This document shows positions 8,324 through 16,476 of a stretch of DNA of 36,902 bases, piece by piece. Positions within the stretch are counted from its first letter, which is position 1. The number at the start of each line of letters is the position of its first letter. This stretch comes from Chloroflexota bacterium (GTDB lineage Bacteria > Chloroflexota > Limnocylindria > Limnocylindrales > CSP1-4): assembly GCA_919901745.1 (NCBI GenBank), contig CAKKPP010000039.1:1-36902 (forward strand). Direction: 5' to 3'. Made by a program: the position numbers and the translations under genes. The notes beneath the pieces were generated by a model. It worked only from the letters and a program-made list of their open reading frames with translations. It did not search any database and was not told where the DNA came from.

Positions 8324-8990
8324 GAACGGTCATGACGAACACCGGGGCCGACGGGTCGTCCTCGATCTTGTCGCGCAGATGGCTCACGTGCACGTTGATC
8401 GTCTTCTCGTCCTGGTCGAGCGCCTCGTAGTCGCGGAGGAGCTCGAGGAGCTCGGATCGCGTGTACACCCGCCCGGGGCGGCTGGCCAGGTGGCGGAGGA
8501 TCTCGAACTCGGTCGGCGTCAGGGCGATCCGCCGATTACCGCGCTGTACGCGGCGTCGCTCAAGGTCGATCAGGAGGTCGCCGTGGCGGACGACCCGCCC
8601 TCCGGCAGCGTCGGCCAGGTCGCCGTAGGCTCGGCGGAGCAGGGCCTTGATCCGGCTCATCAACTCACGCAACCCGAATGGCTTCGTGAGGTAGTCGTCG
8701 GCCCCCAGCTCAAGGCCGATCACCTTGTCGACCTCGTCGTCGCGGGCCGTCAGGACGAGCACCGGTGCCTTCGACCCGCTGGCCCGCAGGCGACGGAGGA
8801 CCTCGAATCCATCGATCCCCGGGAGGCGTACATCGAGGACGACGAGGTCGGGCGCCTCCTTGATGGCCATCTCGAGACCCTCCTCGCCGGATCGCGCCAT
8901 GGTCACCGTGTAGCCCTCTTGCTGGAGGGCGTACTGGATCCCGCGGGCAACCGCGAATTCGTCTTCGACGATCAGGATGGTGGCCGACAT
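8292..8990 (-). CDS. OmpR/PhoB-family response regulator
   Basis: The 232-residue transcription factor has an N-terminal receiver domain: acidic pocket E9/D10 (IVEDE), phospho-acceptor D53 (VVLDVRLPGIDG), switch Thr81 (LTARDD) and K103 (DYLTKPF). The C-terminal winged helix (about 135-232) contains LTPTEFEILRHLASRPGRV and the wing motif TVRGVGYAF. It sits immediately upstream of, and overlaps, the histidine kinase gene, so they form a cognate pair. On the minus strand a TAGCAT -10-like box (9003-8998) lies 7 nt before the ATG, suggesting a leaderless transcript. Its targets are not deducible; the downstream protease is a plausible one. Confidence 0.93.
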   Translation of the reverse strand: MSATILIVEDEFAVARGIQYALQQEGYTVTMARSGEEGLEMAIKEAPDLVVLDVRLPGIDGFEVLRRLRASGSKAPVLVLTARDDEVDKVIGLELGADDYLTKPFGLRELMSRIKALLRRAYGDLADAAGGRVVRHGDLLIDLERRRVQRGNRRIALTPTEFEILRHLASRPGRVYTRSELLELLRDYEALDQDEKTINVHVSHLRDKIEDDPSAPVFVMTVRGVGYAFAER

Positions 8991-8997
8991 CTGATCG

Positions 8998-9003
8998 ATG
9001 CTA
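8998..9003 (-). promoter_or_regulatory. Likely -10 box of the response regulator/kinase operon
   Basis: On the minus strand TAGCAT ends 7 nt before the ATG at 8990. A transcript starting at the normal distance from this box would begin at or next to the start codon, so the mRNA would be leaderless. No convincing -35 box was found. Confidence 0.4.
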
Positions 9004-9132
9004 CACCGGCCGACCTGGGGTCGCGCCGCGGTCGTGGTATCGTAGCCGTCCGATCACGGGCGCCCGCCGGCCCTGTTCACGTTGGCGAGCGGCGGCCCGG
9101 CCACCAATGACCATCCAACCGAGGTCCATCCC

Positions 9133-9834
9133 ATGTCCACCGCCACCCGCCCAACGCTGGCCGTCACACATCGCGATGTGACCGGCAAGGCCGTCGCCCG
9201 GCTCCGCCGGGATGGCCGCCTGCCGGGGGTCGTCTACGGCCACGGCGAGCCCTCGACATCGGTGTCGGTGGACACGCACGAGTTCGAGCAGCTTCGCCGT
9301 CATGCCGGACCCAACACGCTCATCGACCTGTCGATCGACGGCAAGAAGGCAAAGCCCGTGCTCGTTCACGGTGTGCAGGTTCATCCGGTCAACCGCCGGC
9401 CCCTGCACGTGGACCTCTATCTCGTCCGGATGACCGAGGAGCTCACCGTCGAAGTGCCGCTCGTCGCGATCGGTGAGTCCGAGGCCGTGAACCTGCTCAG
9501 CGGCATGCTTCTCCTCGTCACCGAGCATGTCCGGGTCAGGGCTCTGCCGGACCACCTCCCGCAATCGATCGAGTTCTCGATCGCGTCGCTCGTCGACTTC
9601 GAGGCCCAGATCCACCTCCGCGACCTCGACATCCCATCGGATGTCACCTTGTTGACGGATCTCGACGAGATCGTCGCCAAGGTCCTCCCGCCGCGTGTCG
9701 AGGAGGAGCCGGTGGTGGCCGCCGCCCCCGAGGGCGAACCGGCCGAAGGCGCCGAGGGCGCAGAGGGCGAGGCCGCTCCAGACGACGGCGACAAGGCCGG
9801 GGGGAGCGAGGGCTCGGCGGACGGCAAGAGTTGA
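9133..9834 (+). CDS. rplY: Large ribosomal subunit protein bL25 (CTC/TL5 type)
   Basis: This protein binds 5S rRNA in the 50S subunit. The long, two-domain form (233 residues) is seen. The N-terminal L25 beta-barrel (RDVTGKAVARLRRDGRLPGVVYG near the start, then KPVLVHGVQVHPVNRRPLHVDL) runs to about residue 95. The TL5/CTC C-terminal domain runs to about 195 (VEVPLVAIGESEAVN, HLRDLDIPSDVTLL). An Ala/Glu/Gly-rich acidic tail of about 35 residues closes it. I chose the ATG at 9133 because homology begins there; a GTG-started extension from 9082 has none. GAGG lies about 9 nt upstream. It is convergent with the methyltransferase gene only 6 nt downstream. Confidence 0.93.
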   Translation: MSTATRPTLAVTHRDVTGKAVARLRRDGRLPGVVYGHGEPSTSVSVDTHEFEQLRRHAGPNTLIDLSIDGKKAKPVLVHGVQVHPVNRRPLHVDLYLVRMTEELTVEVPLVAIGESEAVNLLSGMLLLVTEHVRVRALPDHLPQSIEFSIASLVDFEAQIHLRDLDIPSDVTLLTDLDEIVAKVLPPRVEEEPVVAAAPEGEPAEGAEGAEGEAAPDDGDKAGGSEGSADGKS

Positions 9835-9840
9835 TCCGAA

Positions 9841-10692
9841 TCAGGGCCGTTCGCCCTGCACGAGGACGGTCGGTAGCCTGAGGATCAGGTCCTCGGGCGG
9901 GAGCGCCCCCACCCGCGCGAGCAGCCGCGTTCGCAGCCGGGCGCGCATGTCGTCGTCGAGTGTCGCAAACAGGTCCTCTTCGTCATAGCGCTCAAGAAAC
10001 TCGAGATAGCCCGCTGGGTCGTACGGGTGGCTGAGCAACCCCTCGCTCGCTCTTGCGCGCCGAAAACCGGCTCGCCTCAACTGCGCCATCGCGGCTGCTA
10101 CCGACGGGATGTCGCCCGGATGCGGATCTGCAGGGGTCTCATCCAGCCCGAGCTCGTCCAGGACATCGTCAAACGCCTCGTCCGGCGCAAAGGGCGCATC
10201 GGCGCGCGTCGCGAGCCAGGTGATGAACGCGATCGACCCGCCGGGACGAAGAACGCGACGCGCCTCGCGCAGGGCCAGATGGCGATTTGGGACCAGCTGC
10301 AGGACGAACGACGACACGACGATGTCGATCGACTCGTCGGCGGCAGGGAGTCGATCGGCGAACGCCTGCTCGAACGTGAGTCGGCTCCGCTCCTCGACCG
10401 ACAGCCCGTCCCGAGCGGCTGCCCGGGCAACTTCGAGCATCCCGCCTGAGGCGTCGATGCCCGTCACGTGGACGCGCGGCCAGCGGCGGACGGCAGCCAG
10501 GGCGAGCGTCCCGGTCCCCGTGCCGAGATCGAGCACGCGCATGGCACCCGACTGCACGGCGGGCTCGGCGGCATCGAGAACGGTGAGGGCCACGGGGGCG
10601 ATGACGGGCCCCCACCAGCGGGCGTACCCGTCGGCCAGTCGGTCGTAGCGCCCGCCCTGATCAGAGCCCGAGTCATCGTGCATCGGAGTCAT
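9841..10692 (-). CDS. Class I SAM-dependent methyltransferase
   Basis: The 283-residue protein has a Rossmann-type methyltransferase core. Motif I is MRVLDLGTGTGTLALA (residues 51-66). Motif II follows with the acidic Asp after VTGIDAS. Motif IV-like is SIDIVVSSFVLQLVPN, and RVLRPGGSIAFITW is the typical motif after strand 5. The N-terminal YDRLADGYARWWGPVI segment resembles UbiE/COQ5-like and Methyltransf_11 proteins that modify small molecules. The substrate cannot be named. The C-terminal 80 residues, after the core, probably form a substrate lid. It is divergent from the adenylate cyclase with 38 nt between starts and convergent with bL25. Confidence 0.8.
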   Translation of the reverse strand: MTPMHDDSGSDQGGRYDRLADGYARWWGPVIAPVALTVLDAAEPAVQSGAMRVLDLGTGTGTLALAAVRRWPRVHVTGIDASGGMLEVARAAARDGLSVEERSRLTFEQAFADRLPAADESIDIVVSSFVLQLVPNRHLALREARRVLRPGGSIAFITWLATRADAPFAPDEAFDDVLDELGLDETPADPHPGDIPSVAAAMAQLRRAGFRRARASEGLLSHPYDPAGYLEFLERYDEEDLFATLDDDMRARLRTRLLARVGALPPEDLILRLPTVLVQGERP

Positions 10693-10730
10693 GGTGCCAT
10701 GCTCGGCGGCCCGGGTATGCTGCCGGAGCG

Positions 10731-11960
10731 ATGACGATCCGCGACACGGTCATGCGCTACGTCCGGATGATCGGCGCGGATCCCCTCGACGATGCGGACA
10801 CGCGCCTGCTCAAGGTGCTGCTCGTCGGAACGACCCTGATGATCTTGCCGGCGGCCGTCCTGTGGGGTTTTCTGTACGTCGTCTTCGGGGAGCCACGTGC
10901 CGGCCTGATTCCCTGGTCCTACGCCATCCTGTCCGCCGGGAGCCTGGTCGTCCTGCAGATCACGCGCCGGCTACACTGGGTGGCCAACTTCCAGCTCCTG
11001 ATCATCCTGGTGATTCCGGCCGCGCTCATGCTGGCGCTGGGCGGATTTGTCGCGTCGAGCGGCGCCATCCTGTGGTCGGCGCTCGCGCCGTTGGGCTCGA
11101 TCGCCTTCGAATCGCCTCGCCGGGCCATCGGCTGGTTCGTGGCGTTTCTTGGAGTCCTGGTCGGGGCCGCGCTCGTGGGAGCGGATCTCCGGACGGTGAA
11201 CTCCCTCCCGAGTGCGGTCGTCCTTCTGTTCTTCGTTCTCAATCTCGCCGGCCCGGCAACCGTGGCGTTCGTCCTGCTCGTCGCCTTCGCCAGCCAACGG
11301 GAGGCGGCCCTCGGCTCGCTTCGCGTGGAGCAGCACAAAGCCGACACGCTGCTGCTCAACATCCTTCCTCGACGAATCGCCGACATCCTCAAGGGTGGCC
11401 AGCGCCAGATCGCCGAGGGCTTCGACAGCGCGACGATCCTGTTCGCCGACGTGGTTGACTTCACGCCCCTGTCGGCGCGACTCGAGCCGGCCGAGGTGGT
11501 GGAGCTGCTCGACCACCTGTTCAGCCATTTCGACACTCTGGCAGAGCGACACGGGCTCGAGAAGATCAAGACGATCGGCGATGCCTACATGGTCGCCGCG
11601 GGGGTCCCGGCGGCTCGCCCCGATCATGCCCAGGCGATCGCTCGACTGGCCATTGACATGCGGGAGTCGCTCGCGGCCCATGGCGAACTCGCCCAACACA
11701 AGATCCAGGTGCGGATCGGGATCAATTCCGGGCCGGTGGTCGCCGGGGTCATTGGTCGCCGCCGGTTCATCTACGACCTGTGGGGCGACGCGGTGAACGT
11801 TGCGTCACGCATGGAGTCGCAGGGCGCGCCCGGGATGATCCAGGTGACTCGCGCCACCCATGACCTCATCGCCGACACGTTCGTTCTCGAACCCCACGGG
11901 ACGGTCGCGGTCAAGGGGCGAGGCGAGGTGGAGACCTGGTTCCTGGTCGGCCCTCGCTGA
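10731..11960 (+). CDS. Membrane-bound class III adenylate cyclase
   Basis: The 409-residue protein makes cyclic AMP from ATP. The N-terminal half has about six transmembrane segments between residues 28 and 187. A short linker (EQHKADTLLLNILPRRIADIL) typical of membrane cyclases leads into the catalytic domain (about 230-405). Metal-binding aspartates are D240 (LFADVVDF) and D284 (TIGDAYM), 44 residues apart as in other class III enzymes. Purine-specifying K280 and D349 predict ATP rather than GTP, and N356 and R360 (GDAVNVASR) are the transition-state residues. All key residues are present, so the enzyme should be active as a homodimer. The start has a TATGCT -10-like box about 17 nt upstream (10708-10713). 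The cAMP effector is not in this window. Confidence 0.9.
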   Translation: MTIRDTVMRYVRMIGADPLDDADTRLLKVLLVGTTLMILPAAVLWGFLYVVFGEPRAGLIPWSYAILSAGSLVVLQITRRLHWVANFQLLIILVIPAALMLALGGFVASSGAILWSALAPLGSIAFESPRRAIGWFVAFLGVLVGAALVGADLRTVNSLPSAVVLLFFVLNLAGPATVAFVLLVAFASQREAALGSLRVEQHKADTLLLNILPRRIADILKGGQRQIAEGFDSATILFADVVDFTPLSARLEPAEVVELLDHLFSHFDTLAERHGLEKIKTIGDAYMVAAGVPAARPDHAQAIARLAIDMRESLAAHGELAQHKIQVRIGINSGPVVAGVIGRRRFIYDLWGDAVNVASRMESQGAPGMIQVTRATHDLIADTFVLEPHGTVAVKGRGEVETWFLVGPR

Positions 11961-11966
11961 CCTCGA

Positions 11967-12920
11967 TCAGTCGCCGGCCGGCGCCGTCGGCGGCGTGGGC
12001 GGCGCCCCCCAGCCCGTCGCCGGGTTCGCCCTCGGCGCGCGGATGCCCATCCGTCGGAGCGCCCTGACCATGACCAGGGCGACCACGATCAGGACGATCA
12101 GGATCGGCAGCCAGACGATGGCAAACCAGATCCCGGCGGCAGCCACCCCCTGGAGCACGCCGATGAGTTGGGCTGAGGCGCGATCCACCTCGTCGGTGGG
12201 GCTGAAGCCCTTGGCCGCCGCCTTGACGGCTGCGACCTCGACGCCATAGGTCACATCGAGTGTTGCAAACGCGACCCTGTCCTGGAGGCTGGTCCGCTGG
12301 GCCTCGAGCTGCTCGATCTGCCCGCGCACCTCGGTCAGCCGGGCCTGGACCTCCAGGACATCGCTGATCTTCTCGGCCCTGGCGGCGATGGCGATCAGGG
12401 CGTCCTCGCTGGCTCGCAGGTTGCGAACGCGCGCGGCGAGATCGACCAGCTGATCGGTCACTTCGACGGCGTCGGTGCTTTCCTCGACCACCTTGCGAGC
12501 GTGGCCCCGAAGAGCCGTGAGCGCGTCGTCCCAGCGATCGACCGGAATGCGATAGGTGATCGTCGCGTTCGGCTGGTCGTCGTGATTCGACTCGCGCGAA
12601 GCGCCGACGTAGCCGCCCAACGCATCGATCGCCGCGCGCCCCGCGGCGATCGCCTTCGCCACGTCGTCGACCTGGAGCGCCAGCGAGCCCGTCCGGATGA
12701 TCTTGGCGTCGTCGCGGATCGCCAGGGTCCGGCCGGTGGTGTCGGTACCGTACTCGAGGGAGCTGCCGGTCTCCGGCGCCGCCGCCGGAACGGGATTGCC
12801 GCCGTCGTCGCCGCCGGCCGCACTCCCGAACGTGTCTAACCCCTGCGGAGCGGCAGCGCCAGCGCAGGCGCCGACGATGAGTCCGACCGTGAGCAGGACG
12901 GCCAGGGTGGATCGACGCAT
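11967..12920 (-). CDS. DUF4349 lipoprotein with C-terminal membrane segment
   Basis: The 317-residue product begins with a lipoprotein signal peptide (LLTVGLIVGACAG). A DUF4349 domain follows: RTGSLALQVDDVAKAI, ALGGYVGASRES, YRIPVDRWDDALTALR and a heptad-like coiled coil around EVQARLTEVRGQIEQLEAQR. A hydrophobic helix of about 25 residues (IVWLPILIVLIVVALVMV) lies near the C-terminus. It is probably anchored at both ends with the coiled coil outside the membrane. DUF4349 has no known biochemical role. The ATG at 12920 is chosen over the upstream one at 12950 because AGGGG lies just before it and the lipobox is then correctly placed. It is convergent with the cyclase gene, 6 nt apart. Confidence 0.85.
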   Translation of the reverse strand: MRRSTLAVLLTVGLIVGACAGAAAPQGLDTFGSAAGGDDGGNPVPAAAPETGSSLEYGTDTTGRTLAIRDDAKIIRTGSLALQVDDVAKAIAAGRAAIDALGGYVGASRESNHDDQPNATITYRIPVDRWDDALTALRGHARKVVEESTDAVEVTDQLVDLAARVRNLRASEDALIAIAARAEKISDVLEVQARLTEVRGQIEQLEAQRTSLQDRVAFATLDVTYGVEVAAVKAAAKGFSPTDEVDRASAQLIGVLQGVAAAGIWFAIVWLPILIVLIVVALVMVRALRRMGIRAPRANPATGWGAPPTPPTAPAGD

Positions 12921-13042
12921 CGTGTCCCCTTCGTGGGTCTTGACTGACACTCGTTCGAGCGTCGCACCGGCGTGACGCCTTCCACGATCATGCGGTTCCC
13001 CGGCCGACGTGGCAAGCGTCCCGGCGTGCCGACGCCCGGCTC

Positions 13043-13048
13043 TACACT
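13043..13048 (+). promoter_or_regulatory. Likely -10 box of the DNA ligase gene
   Basis: TACACT ends 6 nt before the ATG of the ATP-dependent ligase at 13055, and no ribosome binding site lies between them. This fits a leaderless transcript. Confidence 0.4.
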
Positions 13049-13054
13049 GGCCAG

Positions 13055-14146
13055 ATGGAACTCCCGGTCCTCCCCCCGCTGGAACCCATGCTCGCCAAGG
13101 CAGTCGACGGCCTGCCGACCGATGCCGGTTGGCTCTTCGAGCCCAAATGGGATGGGTTCCGGGCCGTGGTGTTCCGCGACGGCGACGAGTTGTTCATCCA
13201 GAGTCGTGAACTCAAGCCGCTCGATCGCTACTTTCCGGAGCTTGCCGCTCCATTGCTCATGTCGCTCCCGACGCGCTGCGTGATCGACGGCGAAATCGTG
13301 ATCGCACGCGACGGTGCCCTTGACTTTGAGGCGCTGCTGCTCCGGATCCACCCGGCAGAGTCGCGCGTGCGGATGCTGGCCGGAGCGTCGCCGGCCTCGT
13401 TCGTGGCCTGGGACCTGCTTGCCCTGGACGACGACGACCTTCGCGCGGCGTCCCAGGGCGAGCGGCGGGAGCGGCTGGAGGCGGTCCTCGAGGGTGCGGC
13501 CGCGCCCGTCCACCTGACACCGGCGACGACGGACCGGGCGACGGCGGCCGACTGGTTCGAGCGGTTCGAGGGGGCGGGGCTGGACGGCGTTGTTGCCAAG
13601 CGCCTCGACGCGGCCTATCAGCCGGGGAAGCGGGCGATGCTCAAGATCAAGCATCAGCGCACCGCCGACTGCGTCGTGGCCGGGTTCCGCTGGCACAAGA
13701 ACGGTCCGGGCACGCACATCGGGTCGCTCCTCCTCGGCCTCTTCGATGACGAGGGCACGCTTCATCACGCCGGGATCACGTCGTCGTTCACCTGGGATCG
13801 GCGGGCCGCGCTGGTGGAGGAGCTGGAGCCGCTTCGGAGTGCCGCCCTCGACGGCCACCCGTGGCGGGAATGGGCCGAGTGGTCGGCAATGGGCGATGCG
13901 GATGCCTCGGGTCAGCGCCTGCCCGGCGCCACATCGCGCTGGAACCGCGGCAAGGACCTGTCATGGGAGCCATTGCGGGCCGAACGCGTGGTGGAGGTGG
14001 CCTACGACCACCTGCAGGGCTCGCGGTTCCGCCACGCCACGACCATCAAGCGCTGGCGACCCGACAAGGTCCCGGCCGCCTGCCGGTACGACCAGATGGA
14101 GGAGACGCCGGCCTTCGAGATCGCGAGGATCTTTGGCGGGACCTGA
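13055..14146 (+). CDS. ATP-dependent DNA ligase (LigC / LigD ligase-domain type)
   Basis: The 363-residue enzyme seals nicks in duplex DNA through a ligase-adenylate intermediate. The nucleotidyl-transferase motif I EPKWDGFRAV places the adenylated lysine at K31. Motif III is seen around VIDGEIV and FVAWDLL, motif IV in LDGVVAKRLDAAYQPGKR, and motif V in MLKIKHQRTADCVVAGF. A C-terminal OB-fold (about 205-355) ends with the family segment FRHATTIKRWRPDK. It lacks polymerase and nuclease domains, so it is the stand-alone LigC-like form. A matching stand-alone LigD polymerase lies about 2.3 kb away on the other strand, which suggests a split NHEJ-like or base-excision repair kit. No Ku gene is present in the window. 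Confidence 0.9.
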   Translation: MELPVLPPLEPMLAKAVDGLPTDAGWLFEPKWDGFRAVVFRDGDELFIQSRELKPLDRYFPELAAPLLMSLPTRCVIDGEIVIARDGALDFEALLLRIHPAESRVRMLAGASPASFVAWDLLALDDDDLRAASQGERRERLEAVLEGAAAPVHLTPATTDRATAADWFERFEGAGLDGVVAKRLDAAYQPGKRAMLKIKHQRTADCVVAGFRWHKNGPGTHIGSLLLGLFDDEGTLHHAGITSSFTWDRRAALVEELEPLRSAALDGHPWREWAEWSAMGDADASGQRLPGATSRWNRGKDLSWEPLRAERVVEVAYDHLQGSRFRHATTIKRWRPDKVPAACRYDQMEETPAFEIARIFGGT

Positions 14147-14472
14147 GAACTGCCGTATCTCGGCATCTGTCGAGCTGTCGCCGCCGAGGAGCTGTCGCCG
14201 CCGATCTCGCGCCTATCTCAGGCCTGATCGCACGTTTGATTGGCCCGGACGATCAGATCCAGCGTCAGCAAGCGTGACGCAGCACGGAATCCGCCAGTTT
14301 CGCGGGCTGGCCACGTTCACTGATCTCCAATCTGATAACTGGGAGTAATCATGGATCGCTCGGGCCGCGTTTCGGCCCCCGACCGCCACATGCGTCGGCT
14401 CCGAGTCGTCCCCACCCACGACCCCCGCCGTCCGCGCTCAGCCCGCGGTCGGCCCCTGCTGGAGTCGCACCC
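14147..14472. other. Intergenic region with a short direct repeat
   Basis: These 326 nt hold no gene I can support. The sequence GAGCTGTCGCCGCCGA occurs twice, at 14172-14187 and 14189-14204. An AT-richer patch (14325-14350) probably contains the promoter for the DUF4173 gene. An ATG at 14351 with GGGAG just upstream opens a frame that runs out of phase into the DUF4173 gene; its predicted protein is Arg/Ser/Pro-rich and looks like a shadow. Confidence 0.5.
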
Positions 14473-16002
14473 GTGGATCGCCTCCTCGCACGCCGCGCGC
14501 TCATCGTCGGCCTCCTCCTGGGGCTGTTGGCGGAGCTCGCCCTGGACGGACGGGCCGCCGGCCTCAATGTGCCGCTCGTCGTCGCCGCGATGCTCGTTGC
14601 CGGCGCGATCTTCCGCCGGCCGGGCCGAACCGTTGATCCGCTCGACGCCTGGCTGCCGATCACGTCGCTCGTGCTCGCCGGTTTCGTTGCCATCCGCGGC
14701 GATGAGTTCCTCGCGGCGCTCGACACCCTCGGCGCGGTGGCCTTCGGTGGCGCGAGCCTCATCGCTCTCGCCGGAACGCCCGTCACGCGCCGATCCGCCG
14801 GGGCCATCAGCGCACTGGCGGTCTGGCTCGCTCTCACGGCTACCTTGGGGGTCCGGCACGTATTGCCGTCGACCCGGGAGCCTCGAGAGCAGGCCACGAC
14901 GCGGCGATGGCCGTGGCTGGCGCCACTTGTCCGCGGCCTCGCAGTGGGCCTGCCTCTCGCCATGATCTTCGCGCTCCTGTTCGCGTCGGCCGACCCCATC
15001 TTCGGTCGCGGCCTCGACGACGTGATGGGGCTCCGGATCGATCTCGGGACCCTGCCCGGCAGGGTCGTCTTCATGCTCGGCTCGGCCTGGCTCGCGATCG
15101 GCCTCCTCGCGGGCGTGATCGACGGCGTCCCGGCCGATCCACCGGTTGAGGCTCCGACTTCCAGCGTGCCCCAAACAGCCTGGTCGCTCGGCGCTTCCGC
15201 CGTGCCGATCAAGCTCGTGGGCGGCGGCCCTGGTGCCCTGGAGGCGACGGTGATCCTCCTCGTCGTCGATGCCGTCGTCGCCTCGTTCGTCGCGCTCCAG
15301 ATCGCCTACCTGTTCGGGGGTCTCGACACCCTGGCAGCGGCCGGGCTCACCTACAGCGACTACGCCCGACGCGGCTTCTTCGAGCTGGTGGCCGCTGCGG
15401 TCCTGGCCGGGACCGTTGTCGCCGCCCTCGAGGCCGTCGTCGGGAAGCGATCACGGGCCCACCTCGGCGCCAGCCTTGGACTGTTGGCCCTGACCGGCGT
15501 GGTCCTCGTATCCGCGGCGTTCCGCCTGTCGCTCTACCAGCAGGCGTACGGGTGGACGGAGTTGCGGTTCTATGTCTTCACTGCGATCGCGTACGTCGCC
15601 GCGGCCCTGCTCGTGCTGGCCGGTCTGGTCATGGTTCGCCGGACGCGCTGGCTGGTCCACGGCCTCGCGGTCCTCGGGGTCGTTGGTCTCGTCGGCCTGA
15701 ATCTCGCGGTACCGGCCGCATTCGTCGCGGAGCGGAATCTCGAACGCGTCCTGCGGCCGGGGCTCGTATCGCCAGGCGGACGTACGGGACTCGACGCGCC
15801 CTATCTCGCGATGCTTCCGGACGACGCTGTGCCCCCACTCGTGGCCGCCCTCGATCGGCTCCCTGCTGCCGAGCGCGCGGCCGTCCAGGACATCCTCGAG
15901 AGACGGCTTGACGCCCTCCGGTACGATCCGGCCGTCGACAGTCCCATGGCTTGGAATCTCGGTCGGGAGCAGGCGAAGGCTGCGCTGATGCGGCTACCGT
16001 GA
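14473..16002 (+). CDS. DUF4173-family polytopic membrane protein
   Basis: The 509-residue protein has about ten to twelve predicted transmembrane segments over residues 8-425. The family signature LTYSDYARRGFFELVAAAVL lies in the middle, as in DUF4173 membrane proteins. The last 85 residues are soluble and rich in Leu, Ala and Arg. The family has no established function. The start is the GTG at 14473, with GGAG about 9 nt upstream and a hydrophobic segment directly after. Its stop overlaps the stop of the convergent VOC gene by 9 nt, so there is no terminator between them. Confidence 0.8.
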   Translation: MDRLLARRALIVGLLLGLLAELALDGRAAGLNVPLVVAAMLVAGAIFRRPGRTVDPLDAWLPITSLVLAGFVAIRGDEFLAALDTLGAVAFGGASLIALAGTPVTRRSAGAISALAVWLALTATLGVRHVLPSTREPREQATTRRWPWLAPLVRGLAVGLPLAMIFALLFASADPIFGRGLDDVMGLRIDLGTLPGRVVFMLGSAWLAIGLLAGVIDGVPADPPVEAPTSSVPQTAWSLGASAVPIKLVGGGPGALEATVILLVVDAVVASFVALQIAYLFGGLDTLAAAGLTYSDYARRGFFELVAAAVLAGTVVAALEAVVGKRSRAHLGASLGLLALTGVVLVSAAFRLSLYQQAYGWTELRFYVFTAIAYVAAALLVLAGLVMVRRTRWLVHGLAVLGVVGLVGLNLAVPAAFVAERNLERVLRPGLVSPGGRTGLDAPYLAMLPDDAVPPLVAALDRLPAAERAAVQDILERRLDALRYDPAVDSPMAWNLGREQAKAALMRLP

Positions 16003-16476
16003 GGGCTCGGTTCCGTGGTCCGGAGGTCGGCGCGGACGTTCGCCGGTGAACCCGGCGCCCACGGCGTCGATCAGCTCGATCCGGTTGCCGAACGGGTCGC
16101 GGACGTAGCAGCGGTCGACCGGCAGGGCGGCATCGTCGTCGACGATCTCCACGCCGTGCGCGGCGAGGCGCCCGCGCGCCTTGGCCAGGTTCGCGACGAC
16201 GAACGCCGTGTGTGCCTTCCAGGCCGGGACGAATGAGTCCTCCACGCCGAGATGGATCGCGACGCCCGGGCCGATGAACCACGCCCCGCCACGGCCGGAA
16301 AGTGCCCGCGGCTTTCGAACCTCCTGGAGCCCGAGCACGCCGCCGTAGAAGAGGCGAGCAAGGGCTTCTTCGCCGCGAGGGATCGCGATCTGGACGTGGT
16401 CGAGGCCCACGACTTCGACGGTTCTCTTGCGCGATCCGCGTCGTCGCGCGCCAGACGCCTCGCTGCGGGTCGTCAT
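15994..16476 (-). CDS. VOC-family (glyoxalase/bleomycin-resistance-like) protein
   Basis: The 160-residue protein has a vicinal-oxygen-chelate fold. The core begins EVVGLDHVQIAIPRGEEALARLFY with a metal-ligand His (GLDHV). IHLGVEDSF and AFVV lie in the middle, and RCYVRDPFGNRIELID is the classic final strand with a metal-ligand Glu. The first 18 residues are basic and probably disordered. Family members act on small thiol or aromatic substrates or bind them; the substrate is unknown. The start ATG overlaps the stop of the LigD-type polymerase gene (ATGA), so it is coupled to it. Confidence 0.85.
   Translation of the reverse strand: MTTRSEASGARRRGSRKRTVEVVGLDHVQIAIPRGEEALARLFYGGVLGLQEVRKPRALSGRGGAWFIGPGVAIHLGVEDSFVPAWKAHTAFVVANLAKARGRLAAHGVEIVDDDAALPVDRCYVRDPFGNRIELIDAVGAGFTGERPRRPPDHGTEPSR

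Noticed and set aside
14351..14965. Open frame with a good ribosome binding site before the DUF4173 gene
   Set aside because: The product is Arg/Ser/Pro-rich and runs out of frame through a clear membrane-protein gene; at most a short leader peptide, which I cannot support.
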